A DNA stretch of 64,000 bases from Sclerodactyla briareus (GCA_026419785.1 JAODTK010000599.1:62001-126000); one strand, 5' to 3'. Counted from the stretch's first letter, positions 10,066 to 22,079 are shown. The notes: generated by a model not told the origin, from the letters alone. Made by a program: numbers and translations.

Positions 10066-10830
10066 GATTGACTCTGATTAACTGAATCCATTAAGACCCT
10101 GACTTCATCTGCAGCAGATGTCGAGGAGACCATGAAAGTTGAGGAGGTCACAATTCCTACTGAGAAATTCACCAGTGTATGTTCACTTCTAATATACTCC
10201 CCTCCAGTTTCTGGATGTCTGCTGCCACTGCACGGTAGAAACTGGCCAAACCCCATTGATTATACCAATATCATGTCCAGGTTTGAATGCCAAACAAAAG
10301 GGATCAAAATAGTTTTGATGGTGTTTTCCTCAAGACACTCTTTCAGACAGAAATATTTGAAAGAACCTGGGCGTTTACCCTGGATGATTCAAGGTGAAGT
10401 TCAATTGGTATTTTACCCGGGTTCCATCTGAACAATTATCCGGGCTTTATACCGAGTGGACCGATTCACCAGGGTGAAAGTTCTCTATCGGTAGTATTAA
10501 GAGTAATGGGAGTTTGAGGGAATAATTCATCAGCCCATACGTGTATGGTCTGTGGGAGATTCATACCAAAAGTCAACATCAAATAAACATGTACCAAATT
10601 CCTGTTTTTCAGACTTATTGCAATTGTAAATTTTAAACGTTTTCAATTTAATTAAAAAACAAACCCTTGCGGAGGTGTCCCTTCCAACATTTGCTTTCAT
10701 CAATTATAATTCGCATTGTTTTCAAACTGTCCCCTGAAATTAGCTGGTTTTGTGTGGTTTGTGCTCCCCATCGAAACAATTGATTCTTCTCTATTTTCTT
10801 AATTTCCTCTTACTTACTGCTTGGTGAATT
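10066..10830 (+). other. LMF1: LMF1 intron sequence
   Basis: Intron sequence with an open frame at 10132-10431 that resembles nothing I know. No repeats seen. Confidence 0.5.
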
Positions 10831-10831
10831 G

Positions 10832-11812
10832 CAGAGATTGTTTGATGGGTGTTGCTTGGTGGCTGCTGAAATTGTCGCTAGAGTTGCTCAATTACGACAG
10901 AGATTATAATAGATGATGGCCGATGCTACAGCGATTGTTGAATGGATGTTGCCTGCTGACTGCAGAGATTGTTCGATGGATGCTGCTTGTTGACTGAAGA
11001 AATTGTTTGGTAAATGTTGCTTGATGACTGAGAGATTGTTGGAAAGGTGTTAATTGATCACTGCAGAAGAGATTGTTTGGTGGATGCTGCTTGATGACTG
11101 AGGGGGTTGTTTGATCGAAGTTGCTTGATGACTGCAGAGATGTTTGATTTGGTGTGCTCGATGACTGCAGAGACGTTTGTTTGGATGTGGCCTTATGACC
11201 TACAGAGGATCGTTTGGATGTTGCTTAATGGAATGCAAGAGATTGTGATGGGTGGGCTTGGTGACGCAAGAGATTGTTACGATGGGCTTACTTGGTGCGC
11301 CTGCGGAGATGTGTCGATGGTGATGCTCAATGGACTACAAGAGATTGTTGAATGGATGTGCTTGAATGACTGCAGAGATGTTTGTGGGTGTGCTTGTTGA
11401 CTGACAGAATTGTTGGTGGAATGTTGCTTGATGACTGCAGGAGGGTGTTGGAAGGGTGGTACTTGTTGAATGCAGGATTGTTCGATTGGTGTTGCTGAAT
11501 GACGCTGTAGAGATGTTCGATGGATGTTGCTCTTGCAACTGCAGAGATTGGTTTGATGTATGTTGCTGATGACTGCAGATATTGTTAGGTGGATGTTGTT
11601 TGATGACTGCAGAGATGTTGGTGGAATTTGCTCGATGACTGCAGAGTCTGTTCGGTGGATGTAATACTCGATGACTGCAGAGATAGTTGATGGATGTTGC
11701 TTGAGGACTGCAGAGATGAGATTGTTTGAGGAGTTGCTCGATCACTGCAGGGAAAGTGCTCGAGAGTTGGAGGTTGCTTGATGACGCAGAAATGTTTGCA
11801 TGGATGTTGATA
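10832..11812. repeat. 34-bp minisatellite, about 28 copies
   Basis: Tandem copies of a unit containing GATGACTGCAGAGATTGTT and CGATGGATGTTGCTT. Copies vary in length and sequence, with many missing bases. The array runs up to about 18 bases before the acceptor of the next LMF1 exon, so it lies within or beside the expected branch-point region. Long open frames on both strands in it are products of the repeat. Confidence 0.93.
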
Positions 11813-11830
11813 TTATGTTTTATTTTTTAG

Positions 11831-11939
11831 AGTTACAAGTCTCACAATGGTTAGTTCACATGGCTGGTAATTTTGAGAACGATGAAGAAGTCCTGACCTT
11901 AATAGAACACAATCCATTCCAGGGAGGGGAACCTCCAAA
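11831..11939 (+). CDS. LMF1: LMF1 exon, LVHMAGNFENDEEVLTLIEH
   Basis: The exon reads SYKSHN and, after a frame slip, W-LVHMAGNFENDEEVLTL followed by IEHNPFQGGEPPK. It matches the LMF1 segment TYEHNDWIIHLAGKLL...L-HNPF-G-PPP. One or two bases are missing near 11851 (aatggttag for aat-ga-tggtta), which would otherwise give a stop. The acceptor is ttttttag|agttac and the donor cctccaaa|gtgagta. Its end joins in phase with the final exon to give PPKFVRAQHYRYK. Confidence 0.9.
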
Positions 11940-12950
11940 GTGAGTATATCTATTTTCTGATTGCATTGTTGTATGTGTAGTGTGTTGTTTGATCATCATT
12001 GCATGTAATAATTGTATTAATTTATTTAACACTGGGCCGTTCAGTTCATAAATATCATTACCCATCCAGTAGGGGTTAATGAAATCGGAATGTTTCGGTG
12101 AAGGCATTTGCCAAAAACCCCCTGTTTGGTCATTGTCCCACCACAACATGTCCAACCATGTATGTTATGATCTCTTGTGTCAGCACTATGAATTACCTTC
12201 TCAACCATACCTGCATTGATAATACACCTCTCTTCAAAGGGCCTATGCCATGTGGTTTCAGATTCGCTAACAATCGCCCAGCCTTACTATCTGGACAAGT
12301 TTATATCTAAAACTTTAGCTGTACCTTTGATGTATACAAATTTTAGTTGCTGTGATTTTAAAATGAAATTATGTTTCTAGCGCCAGTTACGTACATTTTA
12401 TTATGTATGCTTTCAAATTTCAGTTGTTTCTTGTAAAATTTTCAGAGTTGAGTTGAAGATGCATAGGATGGCTGCAGCTTCTATTACCTTTTGTATGACG
12501 GAAGCACCTTTTACTGTATGATGTCACATTACCTCATACCAAATGTGCCTTTTTCATTGAGGTAAATATGGATGTATCGTGTATTTTGGGGAAACAAAAT
12601 GGATTAATGCAATTCTGGATGACTACCATTCAAACTTGAACACTGGTTTGGGCATATTGGACAGATACATTCTGGTGGACTCTGGCACTTTCAATTCCAT
12701 GGTTTTCTGAAGGGTCAATAGAAATGATCTTTCTACATGGTATATAATCGATAGTATTTTCAATCAGTAAATTCTCTAGTCTCAGCTACAATGTCTGAGG
12801 TGAAAAAGTTTCTGTAAATGTACTATCTACTTTGAAATCCTGTGAATATTTCTCTGTTTGTCACTTCAAAGGTTGTGGTTTTGATTTGGATTCTATGGGT
12901 CCAGGAAGCCAGTGGGCTCATCAGAGAATCCTGGCCATATTGATTGTGAT
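11940..12950 (+). other. LMF1: LMF1 intron sequence
   Basis: AT-rich intron sequence without recognised features. Small open frames at 12098-12310 and on the minus strand show no family resemblance. Confidence 0.5.
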
Positions 12951-12954
12951 GAGC

Positions 12955-13330
12955 ACCGTCTATAACTCGCCTTCTCTCTTCTCGCTAGTGCTCAAATGTT
13001 ATCAAGAAAGGAGCGTAACCAATCCCAACCTGCTCCCGAGTCCGCCTTTTTTACATCCCATCCGAAAGGACAATCATTGAACTCCAGGACTTGACCTTAT
13101 TCTTGGAACCTAAGGAGCAGATGTTCATGTTCAATGTAATTGCTTACAGCTGTAACAAACCCCAATGCCTCAGGAGTTCACTGCATTACAGTGGAAGCAT
13201 GAAGTGAAGACAAGACCTTGCCCATCGCAACTTCAAATACAGCCACCTAGGGAAACATCAAGTGACTGCTGGAATTTGAATCCTGAATGTTTGCTTACAA
13301 AGCATCACTGATACCACTCTGCTATTCCCT
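12955..13330 (-). mobile_element. tRNA-derived SINE, antisense
   Basis: Read on the minus strand, the head has CAGAGTGGTATCAGTGATGC as box A (near 13320) and GGATTCAAATTCC as box B (near 13283). Further on come GGTCAAGTCCTGGAGTTCAA and TTTCGGATGGGATGTAAAAA followed by a G-rich GGACTCGGGAGCAGGTTGGG segment. This body type (TCGGATGGGA-GTAAA) is common in invertebrate SINEs. It sits in the last LMF1 intron, opposite to the gene. The 3' limit is uncertain. Confidence 0.7.
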
Positions 13331-14184
13331 TCATGAAAAATGGCAGTTGGTATAAATGAGGGATTCTTGATTCAATCACCTAATGAGTACAATATTCGTC
13401 TTTTTTTTTCTATACTGAACACTTTGATTACACATAATTTTGGCACCATCGTTTATTGGATCGGATTCTTCTAGCGCTACGTGCATCTTTTGTAGAAGAA
13501 TTCTGATAATGGAATGCCTGAATTTGTTCACTATTTCACAGCTCAGCCACTTGAGAGTAATAAGAGTTTATTGCGAGTCAATCACTGTGGTGCGTTGTGC
13601 AATTTTGCTGCTTGACCATGACGCACGTTACAACAGGCAAACATGTCTGTGAAATTTGTTCTTTGGCAGGTGAATGAAGAGAAATCAAAAATATTCTGTA
13701 TCTGTTATTTGGTGGCTATTCGAAAAAGGTTGTCACCAGTCCGGAATTCAATTTATCCATTTTGGGTAAAATCGTAAATTCGCATTCTCGAGTGAGAGGG
13801 TAGACAATTTTTCAAAAATGCAGTCAGTTTGGTGATATGATACATTGTTAACATTTCAATTCAGTGTGTGGCCGTACGCCTTGCTAATAAATATTTTATC
13901 CCACTGATCGACCCCCGATAATGATCGACTCCTGATTACTATACCATATAAGCTGAGTTGATGTCATACCAGTGAGACAAGTTTTCTTGACATATACCCC
14001 GATTAAACACAAAATATTAGAGCTGCATCTATTCCTGGCGGTACCAACTCATCAACCGGTATACCTTTCCCTAATCTCAGCGCCTACCTACCTACGCCTT
14101 AACCGAGCCCATTGAACACAATTTAAGGTAGGATGATAGCAAAAAAAACCAGGAAATCTAGTACATATGTTGCCATATTTCCAG
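13331..14184 (+). other. LMF1: LMF1 intron sequence
   Basis: Remainder of the last LMF1 intron, with nothing recognised, ending at the acceptor atttccag|atttgt. Confidence 0.5.
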
Positions 14185-14365
14185 ATTTGTTCGAGCACAG
14201 CACTACCGGTACAAGTCACACGATGGGAAGTAAGGAAGCCCAGAAGGGGCCATGGTGGACAAGAGAGTGATAGGATCGTACCTTCGGGTTTCATTGGAAT
14301 CCTTGTACGACTACATGACCCAACCCAAAGATGCGACCTGCCAAAGTATATCAAGAAGAAAGTAA
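14185..14365 (+). CDS. LMF1: LMF1 last exon, VRAQHYRYKFT and WWTRERIGSYL
   Basis: The exon begins after ATTTCCAG and reads FVRAQHYRYK-T, then GSKEAQKGPWWTRERIGSYL and SLESLYDYM. It matches the LMF1 C-terminus (WVRGEHYRYKFS...KWWVRKRIGAYFPPLSL). At least two frame slips separate the HYRYK, PWW and SLESL parts. In the frame of SLESLYDYM the first stop is at 14363-14365. In the other two frames the lysine- and glutamate-rich tail runs on (to 14427 in one), so the true end is uncertain by about 100 bases. No downstream gene follows. Confidence 0.85.
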
Positions 14366-14429
14366 GGGAGGAGAAGAGAGAGGCGAGGAAGGTGGTAGGG
14401 ATGATGGGAAGGGGGGGGGCTACCTAATG

Positions 14430-15405
14430 GCAGTGGCTATAATCCAGGCACAATACATCATGTTCGGGTTTTAATATGGTAGATCGTCAATATGGAAAGT
14501 CAACCCAATTTTGAAACACTAGTGGACTTTTTTTATTGCAATGAAACTGACCCTCATCTCTGGGTTCACCGATCGATAAAGCTGCCTAGGCAGAAATCAT
14601 GACGTTCCTTGCTTCCATTAATCAACTAATATTTTTTACTAGCACTTTCAGGAGAGGTGATCGATGAATACACTATTATTGTTCTAATATCAAATGAGGT
14701 TCTTCTCAATTCTGAGAATGACAACAGTGTTTGTTTAGTCGCCACCCTATTGCTTGATACAAGATAGTTTCATTTTCTCTGTGGTAAATTGGAAATTGAA
14801 CAGACATGTCATAATATGTACCCATAATGAAAGTGGTGCAATTTTTCATTGTCCTGTGGCTAGCCAAGGTTTAGTCATGTGAGTCAGAAAATCGCTAAGC
14901 CTTTGGCTTATGGTTAATGAGAGGAGACTCAGTGCCGGATCCCTACAGCCTCCTTCCAAAAGTTACAAATTCCTGTCTTCAAGATTTGGCTGTTGTAAAA
15001 TAAGTATGTCACCCTAGCACTTCTGACTTGTTTTAGCCATATTCCTGGCCTCTACCTTTTTAGGAGTTTAGCTGAAATTATATGTTGTCATTGTACTGCC
15101 ATGAAAATGACCCAGTCAAAGTGGACAGCTGCTGTTACTAATTTTTTGTGTGTGTGTATTTATGACTATGGAGAAGAAATTAGTTTACCAGCATAGTTTG
15201 GAACATTTACTGTTTTTATTATATTCTCAGTAATTCTATGTTTGGTTCTTAGGTAACCGTCATGGTGATCTTGTTGTTTGTAAAAAGAAATATTCTATCA
15301 TATCATTGTGGCTGTGTGTTTTCAATTGTTTTTTTATATCATTCAACTACTTGCAATTTCATACTTTCTGTTTATATACATTTATCCACTGCTTCGAGGT
15401 TATCT
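14430..15405. other. Non-coding stretch after LMF1
   Basis: AT-rich sequence beyond the last LMF1 exon, which would include the 3' UTR if the gene is active. No clear polyadenylation site was pinned down and no other feature was seen. Confidence 0.4.
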
Positions 15406-15409
15406 ATTA

Positions 15410-16600
15410 TCAATTGATTGTATTTTCTCATTCGCTTTTTGGTAAAGTGTGAAAGGTTGAAATATTAAAAACAAAACTGTGCTCCGTTTGCTACTTGTTA
15501 TTAATTCAGATTTTATAGTCAGTGACAGGGGGAGTTCAGCAGTGAAAGAGGAAGGGAGATTGATGAAAACAGTGTGGGCGCAAGATACGACCAGCATAGC
15601 AGTGAAGGTCGAAGTGAGGTTTATTTTCTTGGACGGTGTAATCTCGTCGTAATACACTAACTTTTGTTGCGCTTGTGCCTGTCGTGTGCTGTCCCCTACA
15701 GTTCTAATCACTAGTGGTTTCGCGTAGTACAAGTCACACAAGCTGGGCAGGAGGAAAGTGTGGCAGGAGAGAGTCCAGGAGCCGTTCCCAAAGAAGATGC
15801 TCAAGAGTTTTAGTTGTAGCAGTGAGGGAACAACATCCGATCGAGTCAATGGCCCTTAAATCGATGGAGTTAATGGCCCTCCCCAATCGCTGAGAACGAT
15901 ACTACTCAGCTATGGACGATTTGAAGTTTGTAGAGTTGTAACAAGTGCATAGGTTCGAAGTAGTTAAGAATGCGGAAGCCAGGCTTTCGAGAAACACGTT
16001 TGATAATATGCAACTTACCAACTCAGGAGGTCTGGAAGCTCGAGTGATACCTTCCATAGTTACATTATGTTTTCATAGTTGAGTTTGAGTTAGATTTTTA
16101 GGAGAATTGAGGTGTGATAGGTTGTCTCGCCACATCAGGGGTTTTTTCAAACAACGGAAGAAGGTTACAGTATTAGCTATATAGCATGCCATTAGAAGAA
16201 GCTGAAATGTTGGGTCATCAGCGGAGAAGTGAATACTGGATAAAGAAGGCCTTAATGAAGGTTATTGTGAAAAGGAGGACAAGGTGGGAGAGATCACCTT
16301 GAGGTACCCCAGGAGATATGCGATGAACTGAAGTGACAACCATCAATCACAGACAGCTGATGACTGATGCACAAGGTTTGGTCCGAAATTAGCTGATCAG
16401 GAGGAGGGGAGTCCGAAGAACATAGGGAGCTTGGCTATGGAATCCTCGTGTCAGACACAGCTCCAGAGATGTCAATAACAATCACCCAGCTCTCACTATA
16501 TTGGCTCGAGAAAGAGTGACAAAGGTTGATGAAACGTTTGACCTTCTAGGTAAGATGGGAGTTGGTAGTAGGTAGTTTTATGGAACGTCTGGACGCGGAC
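15410..16600 (-). mobile_element. LINE reverse-transcriptase remnant (antisense)
   Basis: On the minus strand, pieces of a non-LTR reverse transcriptase appear in the right order. IDISGA lies near 16470. SPGVPQGDLSHL (family (S/A)GVPQGS-L-P) is at about 16290-16320. IHFSADDPTF, equivalent to the FADD catalytic box, is at about 16210-16236. The C-terminal AINSID..IDSIGCCSLTATT and TLEH part lies at about 15790-15880, and ends in RDYTV- and F-P-like motifs near 15600. Frames change several times. The C-terminal LIDS...SLTA-T-TLEHRR pattern is typical of a group of invertebrate LINEs (I/Jockey-like; clade unsure). Endonuclease and 5' part are missing. Confidence 0.8.
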
Positions 16601-18050
16601 ATTACTTTGCGAAAGCGGTTAGGCTACGAGAATGGAGAATTAGGGTTTAGTACGCTATATATGTGCCATCCATATGACAAAGAACCTTTTGAACCGATCG
16701 ATGATTCTAAGCAGTGATCACGGGAGTCAATGTGGTATCTTTGATGGTAACAGATGAAGAAAGCCTTTCATTGACCTATATTCATATTCTTTCCGTTGGA
16801 CTGTCTGTTTGCACACAACTGCTGACATTTTTTTGCTGTTGAAGAGCTTTGGTTTAATTATTGTCGTAGGCTGTAGAATATGCGTGCAGTATCTCCCCCC
16901 CCCCCCCCCCCAAAAGATAACTGAATGTGGGCTGTTCCTGTCTTTGGACATTGTTTTTTTGAGATTTATTATTGCAGCTATAGATAAAACTGCTACACAT
17001 TAAGTATTATTGGGCTTCGCGCTTACTGCTTGAAAGCGCTTAATTATCTTGGAGCGCCCTTCATTTTTATCTAGTATACTCTCGGAAATTTTTACAAACA
17101 TCCCTAATCAACTTGCTGTCTTCTAACCATAAAGGTAAGCCCTTAATGCTCAAACCCTTCCATCATTTTACAGCCATTACCCTCAATGCGGCCCACCCTC
17201 AACTTTTGTCTCGCTTGAACAAAGTTTAGAACGACTACGGTTACTCTCTGTTTGTGCGCGCCCATGTGTATGTGTGTCTGTGTGTCGCTTGACCCGTTAG
17301 TGGGTCCCTATCAAACTGTATTACCGGTTTTTTTACGCAGCCTCAGTGTTGGTTTTAAATTCATCTGATTTGGTTTTGGGCAGCTTAAGACTGGAACTAG
17401 GGTGATTAGCCTCTTTTATGATGTTTATTCTTGAGTTCTTCAACAAATTAGATATGAACCGTAAATGCTATGGTGTTGTAGTTAGAAATATCTTCCATTT
17501 TAGGCGGTCTTCGCGTTTTCGTGATCAATTGCAAGGCCCACATTGTTTCCATTCACAGGTGACTTGTGGGGGAAGAAATGACGCTAGCTTTCATACTGCT
17601 ATGCGTCACCTGTACATTGACGAATGTCCGAGTAAATATGGCCATTCCTTCTCTTCGTTCCATCGAAATATTCTACTGAAAGGGGAAAACGTGCCCATGT
17701 TGTTCACTGTGCCTGACTGCTGGCGGCCACATTATTAGTAACATAATCGTTCCCGGCCCTCCTTCGCGAAAGAGTGACTCATTCTGGTGCGCAAAATGCA
17801 TATTTCGGAGAGCAAAACTGCGAATGAAAGAAGGCGAACCCCCCCAGTGGCGCGCCTGGTTCGCGATTATTGGTTTCCTTCTATTAGTAAACATGCAAAC
17901 ATTACAAAATATTCCCTGTGTGGCTTTAAGATTTTTGCATTAAGCAATTTACATAAACACACTACTATCATGACCAGTCAAATTCGGAGGACTGATCATT
18001 GATCATCTTACCAAACGAGTATAAGTTTTTTGTGGAAATGTGACTAAATG
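16600..18050. other. Non-coding stretch
   Basis: No recognised gene. A C-only run of about 17 bases lies at 16895-16911. The open frames at 16809-17003, 17418-17738 and 17787-18002 have no family resemblance. Confidence 0.4.
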
Positions 18051-18054
18051 TAAC

Positions 18055-18590
18055 TAAATTACATTGCAAATTAGACACAATATTCAATTTCCAATGACCA
18101 ATTGTTTCTCACTTTGACTACTCCAGACCAGCGGGAATCCAACTAAACTGAAATTGATGAATGGAACAATTTAACACACGGCAATAACCCCCCTTGACAA
18201 TCGATCAATGTTAACGTTTTTTTTTGGGGGACTAAAGGTAACATATCCAGCAAGCTTTGTGAAAATCGAACAAACTGTGAAATTTACAGATGAATAAACC
18301 ATGCAAAATAACACACTGAATGACCTCCAGTAACATCCAGCTTTTTTTAAAAGGTCGGAGAGTAAAGGTAAGCCAATCACCAAGTTTCATAAGGATCCAG
18401 CAAACTTCAAGATTTCGCACATTAATGCAAATTAGAACATTGAACCACCTCAATGACCCCCAAATCTTGTTCAAAAGTTTTTGGGATTGAAAAGGTGCTG
18501 CATATTCACAATTTTCGTGAAAATAATCCGACAAACTTTAAATTTATGTTTAAATTTCTGCATAAATTAATGCAAATTAGACTCCTTGAT
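18055..18590 (-). repeat. Tandem repeat, unit about 120-125 bp, four copies
   Basis: Direct diverged copies, each with AATGCAAATTAGA-CA, CCTC(C)A-TGACC, GTTTTTGGG-ACTAAAGGTAA, CATATCCA-CAAGCTT and GTGAAAATC-GACAAACT. Units start near 18055, 18170, 18300 and 18425. The reverse complement matches the array at 22480-23200, so the same family occurs twice in opposite orientations. Confidence 0.75.
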
Positions 18591-18892
18591 AAGCATAATT
18601 CTACGCTTAAAATCTAACTCCCGTATATGCCTGTATCTATTTTGACATTTAAAAATTGCCAAACCAATTCACCTACTCTTCATCTTGTGATCTTGCTACC
18701 GACCAAACAATAAAGTACCCGATAAATGGCTAGATTACCTTACCCTAATTAGGTGACTTTGTTTCCCAAAATCCTAATCAGATCGTGGTCACACCAACCC
18801 CGAGTACTCGGACAAATTTCTCAAAAATCGGTCCTTACCGTTTCGGGAAATCCTGGCCAACAGGGAGTGGGACACACATACAAACAACACTA

Positions 18893-18995
18893 CGCCACTC
18901 CACACACCACACAAAACATAACACACACACACACCGCACGCACGCTTTTAACCCACATACACACACCACACTCACCATACACACACACAAAAACG
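18893..18995. repeat. CA-rich microsatellite
   Basis: Imperfect ACACAC runs with CCACACACC interruptions. They follow a AAATTTCTCAAAAATCGGTC segment, a sequence type that ends many invertebrate dispersed repeats. Confidence 0.85.
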
Positions 18996-18999
18996 ACAA

Positions 19000-19550
19000 A
19001 TGATCTCTAAGTCTCTTCCCTAACTTTGTTCAGGCGAGACAAAAAAGGTCTCATCCACGGACAAGTATACCATAACTTCCGCTCCTATATCAAACCACTT
19101 GCCCCTTTTCAAACGCCCCCATATCCTCCATGTACATCGCAAACAGGCAACTCTCCTCACCTTATTTTTAATGCCAGTCTTTTTTCCATTCCATTTTATT
19201 TAAAATCCTTTCTTCATCGCTATATCCCATTATTTTATTTGGCTTATATGTAATATAGGAAATAAGCGAGGACTTATGGTGGTTTTATTTCGATCTGTCT
19301 TGCTGGCGTCATTCAGCAGCGCGAAAGTGCGCCACAAGGGTCGACGTTCATGGTCGTAGAGATATAAAAACCGAAATTAACAAATCTCGATTTGTAGAAT
19401 ATACATGTGTCCGCATCAAATACATCTATACACTACATAATTATTATTGCTATACTCAGTACGAGAAGTATAACAGTACAGTAAAGGCCTGAGCAGTGAC
19501 GAGGCACCCACCAACCCACCGGCTCGCCTCAACCTACGACTCACTTTGAA
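19000..19550. other. Non-coding stretch
   Basis: Nothing recognised apart from AT-rich sequence; the open frame at 19026-19253 is unassigned. Confidence 0.4.
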
Positions 19551-19554
19551 AGAT

Positions 19555-20395
19555 ATTTTAGTTTCTTCTCACTTTTTAGAGCTGCGGGTAGCATCTCTAC
19601 AATTCATCCTGTCTCTCCATCCCGTTCATTCGTAACTTCTGAACTTTACTAGCATCAGGCTGAAACGTGGTGGTGGACAAACATGCACTGGCTAGGCTGT
19701 GTTACATTGTTGTTTGCATAGTGCAATAAATTTTGAATAAATCAAATTAATTACCCCAATACGGCCTCATTCATAACTTAACTTCGGAACCATACTGCAA
19801 GAAGTTTAACTTGTTGGGTGGAATAGCATGCCACTGGCTAGGCTTTGAGATTACATTTATGTTTCCATAGTTTGATTAGATTTTGATTAAATCCCATTAA
19901 TTACCCCAATGTCCCAACTTCCATTGAGTAGCTTTCTGTGAGAGGGGTTTGTTGTACTTACTCCATCTCTTTGCACCCAGTGTTTACCTATCGGTCTGAA
20001 GGCCCAGGTCTGGCCACCTTAGTTGAAATAAAACCTATTGTCCATGTGGGGAATTATTTGTCTCCAACACATCTCCCTAAATTGTTGGCTGGTGACCCAG
20101 TTGTTTTCAAATGTTGAGTTCTGTTGGGTAGGTAGGCTAATTAGCTAATAGACAGGCGCTAGGATCATTTAGTTGAGTTGAATGATTTAAAGCTGGGCAC
20201 TGTACAATATTTAGGCCAATGTGGTATACATATTCAAACTTCCAACCATTCCGAAGGTTATGAAAGATGCCAGTAAAGGTCAATTAATGTGAACCAACAA
20301 TAATTGTGGTTTGGTGAAGAACATGCCTGTATTCGCCTTGGAAATTTTGCCGTCCGCAGCTATCAAGCAAGTCGTTTCGACTTGCTCTTGTTTTC
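19555..20395 (+). mobile_element. Hairpin-ended element, copy 1
   Basis: Member of a family also found at 41214-41960 and, inverted and truncated, at 49385-49660. The 5' part has AGCTGCGGGTAGCATCTCTA followed by a CATCCTGTCTCTCCATCCCG segment. Two tandem copies (about 19620-19765 and 19780-19920) of a module with CTGGCTAGGCTGTGTTACAT and TTAATTACCCCAAT follow. The 3' end is TTGCCGTCCGCAGCTATCAA followed by GCAAGTCGTTTCGACTTGC, which can fold into a hairpin (CAAGC/GACTTG arms). No coding capacity was seen, so it is probably non-autonomous. Confidence 0.65.
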
Positions 20396-21379
20396 ATTTC
20401 ACAAAACCTTATACTCAGTTGTGATCATACATGGCAAACAACGACAGATGACAAAAAACGGAACTGTACCCACCCTCTCCTAAATTCTCACAACGTCGAG
20501 ATGTTAGTTTTCTCATAAGAAAGGCAACGACGGAGCTCCTCTCATTGCCCAAGAAAGGGCATTTCAGAACGTGACCAGCTACGCAAAGTACCCGTCCCAA
20601 GACCACTCTATTTTTGTTTCTAAGATTTCATGTTTGATAACTAACTAATTGGTTAGCCTCGTATCACACTTTTTTTTGAAATCAAATCTCGACTAAATCA
20701 TTTTTGACTCATTGTCTATAACGTCTGATTATCGTACTCTTCTCTGAATTATCGTACTCTCTCTCCCCACTAATTCATCTCGATGACACTCGAGCACCCG
20801 TGTCGAACTGACGATGTGTTAGTAATCTCTGTTGATATTCTCAGTGTTTATTAATAATTTTTTCAATGTTGATCCGGCAATCGTTGCCAACAAACACAGC
20901 AAACTGTTTTTTTGTGTTTTATAGCAAATTTTGGCCGTGAGTCAAATGATAAATCTACACACTGAATATTAAACATACAAAAACTGTCTGAAAGACCCCG
21001 CACTTCTTCCGACCTCCCAGGCCTTAAGAATTTTTTTTTTTTTTTTTCAGAGGCGGGAGGGAAGAGGCTCATGTCACCTTCGTTAGTGTTTTTTTCTGTG
21101 AACAGGAGAAACTTATATGACCCATATCAATCATTTGGCTTGAGAATAATATATGAGAGCAGTTTGTTGATTGTGTCCAGGCCTGATTTCCCCTATTGGT
21201 TACATTTTTTCCTCATATTAGTAAATGTTCCACTGTCTTGGGCGGTAGTTTTCCTCGTTTGTAATTTATTCGTCCTCAGAATCATGAAACCTTTCTTGAT
21301 TAGACATGAGGCCAGCTTCCCCATTAAACCCCCATCTCAATACACCCCAAGTTTTCCGCTCTGTTGCCTATGTAATTAC

Positions 21380-21770
21380 CTAGAACCTAAACAACAAAGT
21401 TGGGAAATACGTCGTATCCTCGCATCCTATATCGCCTATACCTGACGTATTCAGGGCTCCGTTGAAACGTTTTTTTTCACAGTATATTTCATGAGTGTCG
21501 TCAACGTCCCGGATTTCCAACGAAAGGTTTTGTGGGTCTCTTGAAAAAATATATATTGCGGGTACTGAAAACCCCGCTCTCAATCCAGTTATATTAATCA
21601 TATGAATCCATGGAGTCGTCATAGTATGTTCTGTAGATATCCCGGCTATACATTCTCGTAACTGTTTCGCCTGTTCTTCAGTCACTATAAGGTTTAGAGC
21701 CGCCAACTTTTCGACTGAATCTTTCTTCGTTAAAATCGTGACATTTCGACTTCCAGTAATGCTTGTCGCC
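21380..21770 (-). other. Longest open frame in copy A, unassigned
   Basis: On the minus strand an open frame of about 130 codons runs from near 21770 to 21380. It reads SITGSRNVTILTKKDSVEKL near its start and NITGLRAGFSVPAIYIF further on, with two NxT glycosylation-like sites. It looks protein-like, but the same DNA in copies B (about 39520-39800) and C (about 54340-54720) does not keep this frame. It may be chance or the remnant of a former exon. No function is proposed. Confidence 0.2.
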
Positions 21771-22079
21771 TGAAATCGCTAGCATTCACCCTCTCACGCT
21801 GTCTTGTTTCCTTTATGCTGGATTATTATGTGACCTCTTTCTGAAGAGTTCCGAATTTCATTGAGAAGGCCTTGTTGTCACACTCATGTGTTCTTCTGCC
21901 GGTCGGTATTTTCCTTGAGACTACATTATTTGAGACGAATGTCGTTCGGCACATTCCGCACGATAATGGAATATGCATGGTTCGCAGTTACATAGTCTAC
22001 TATGTTCGCTACGTGCAAGAAACAGGAAATCAATTCGGGGAACCCAATTCAATTAAGGGTTAGCCCATTACCCGTATGC

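Noticed and set aside
11107-11745. Long open frames on both strands
   Set aside because: They are translations of the 34-bp minisatellite.
3413-11812. Regularly spaced repeats as a possible CRISPR array
   Set aside because: The repeats are contiguous minisatellites without unique spacers, in an animal gene.
15400-15849. A 149-codon minus-strand open frame as a possible host gene
   Set aside because: It overlaps the C-terminal end of the antisense LINE; the neighbouring frame matches the LINE pattern better.
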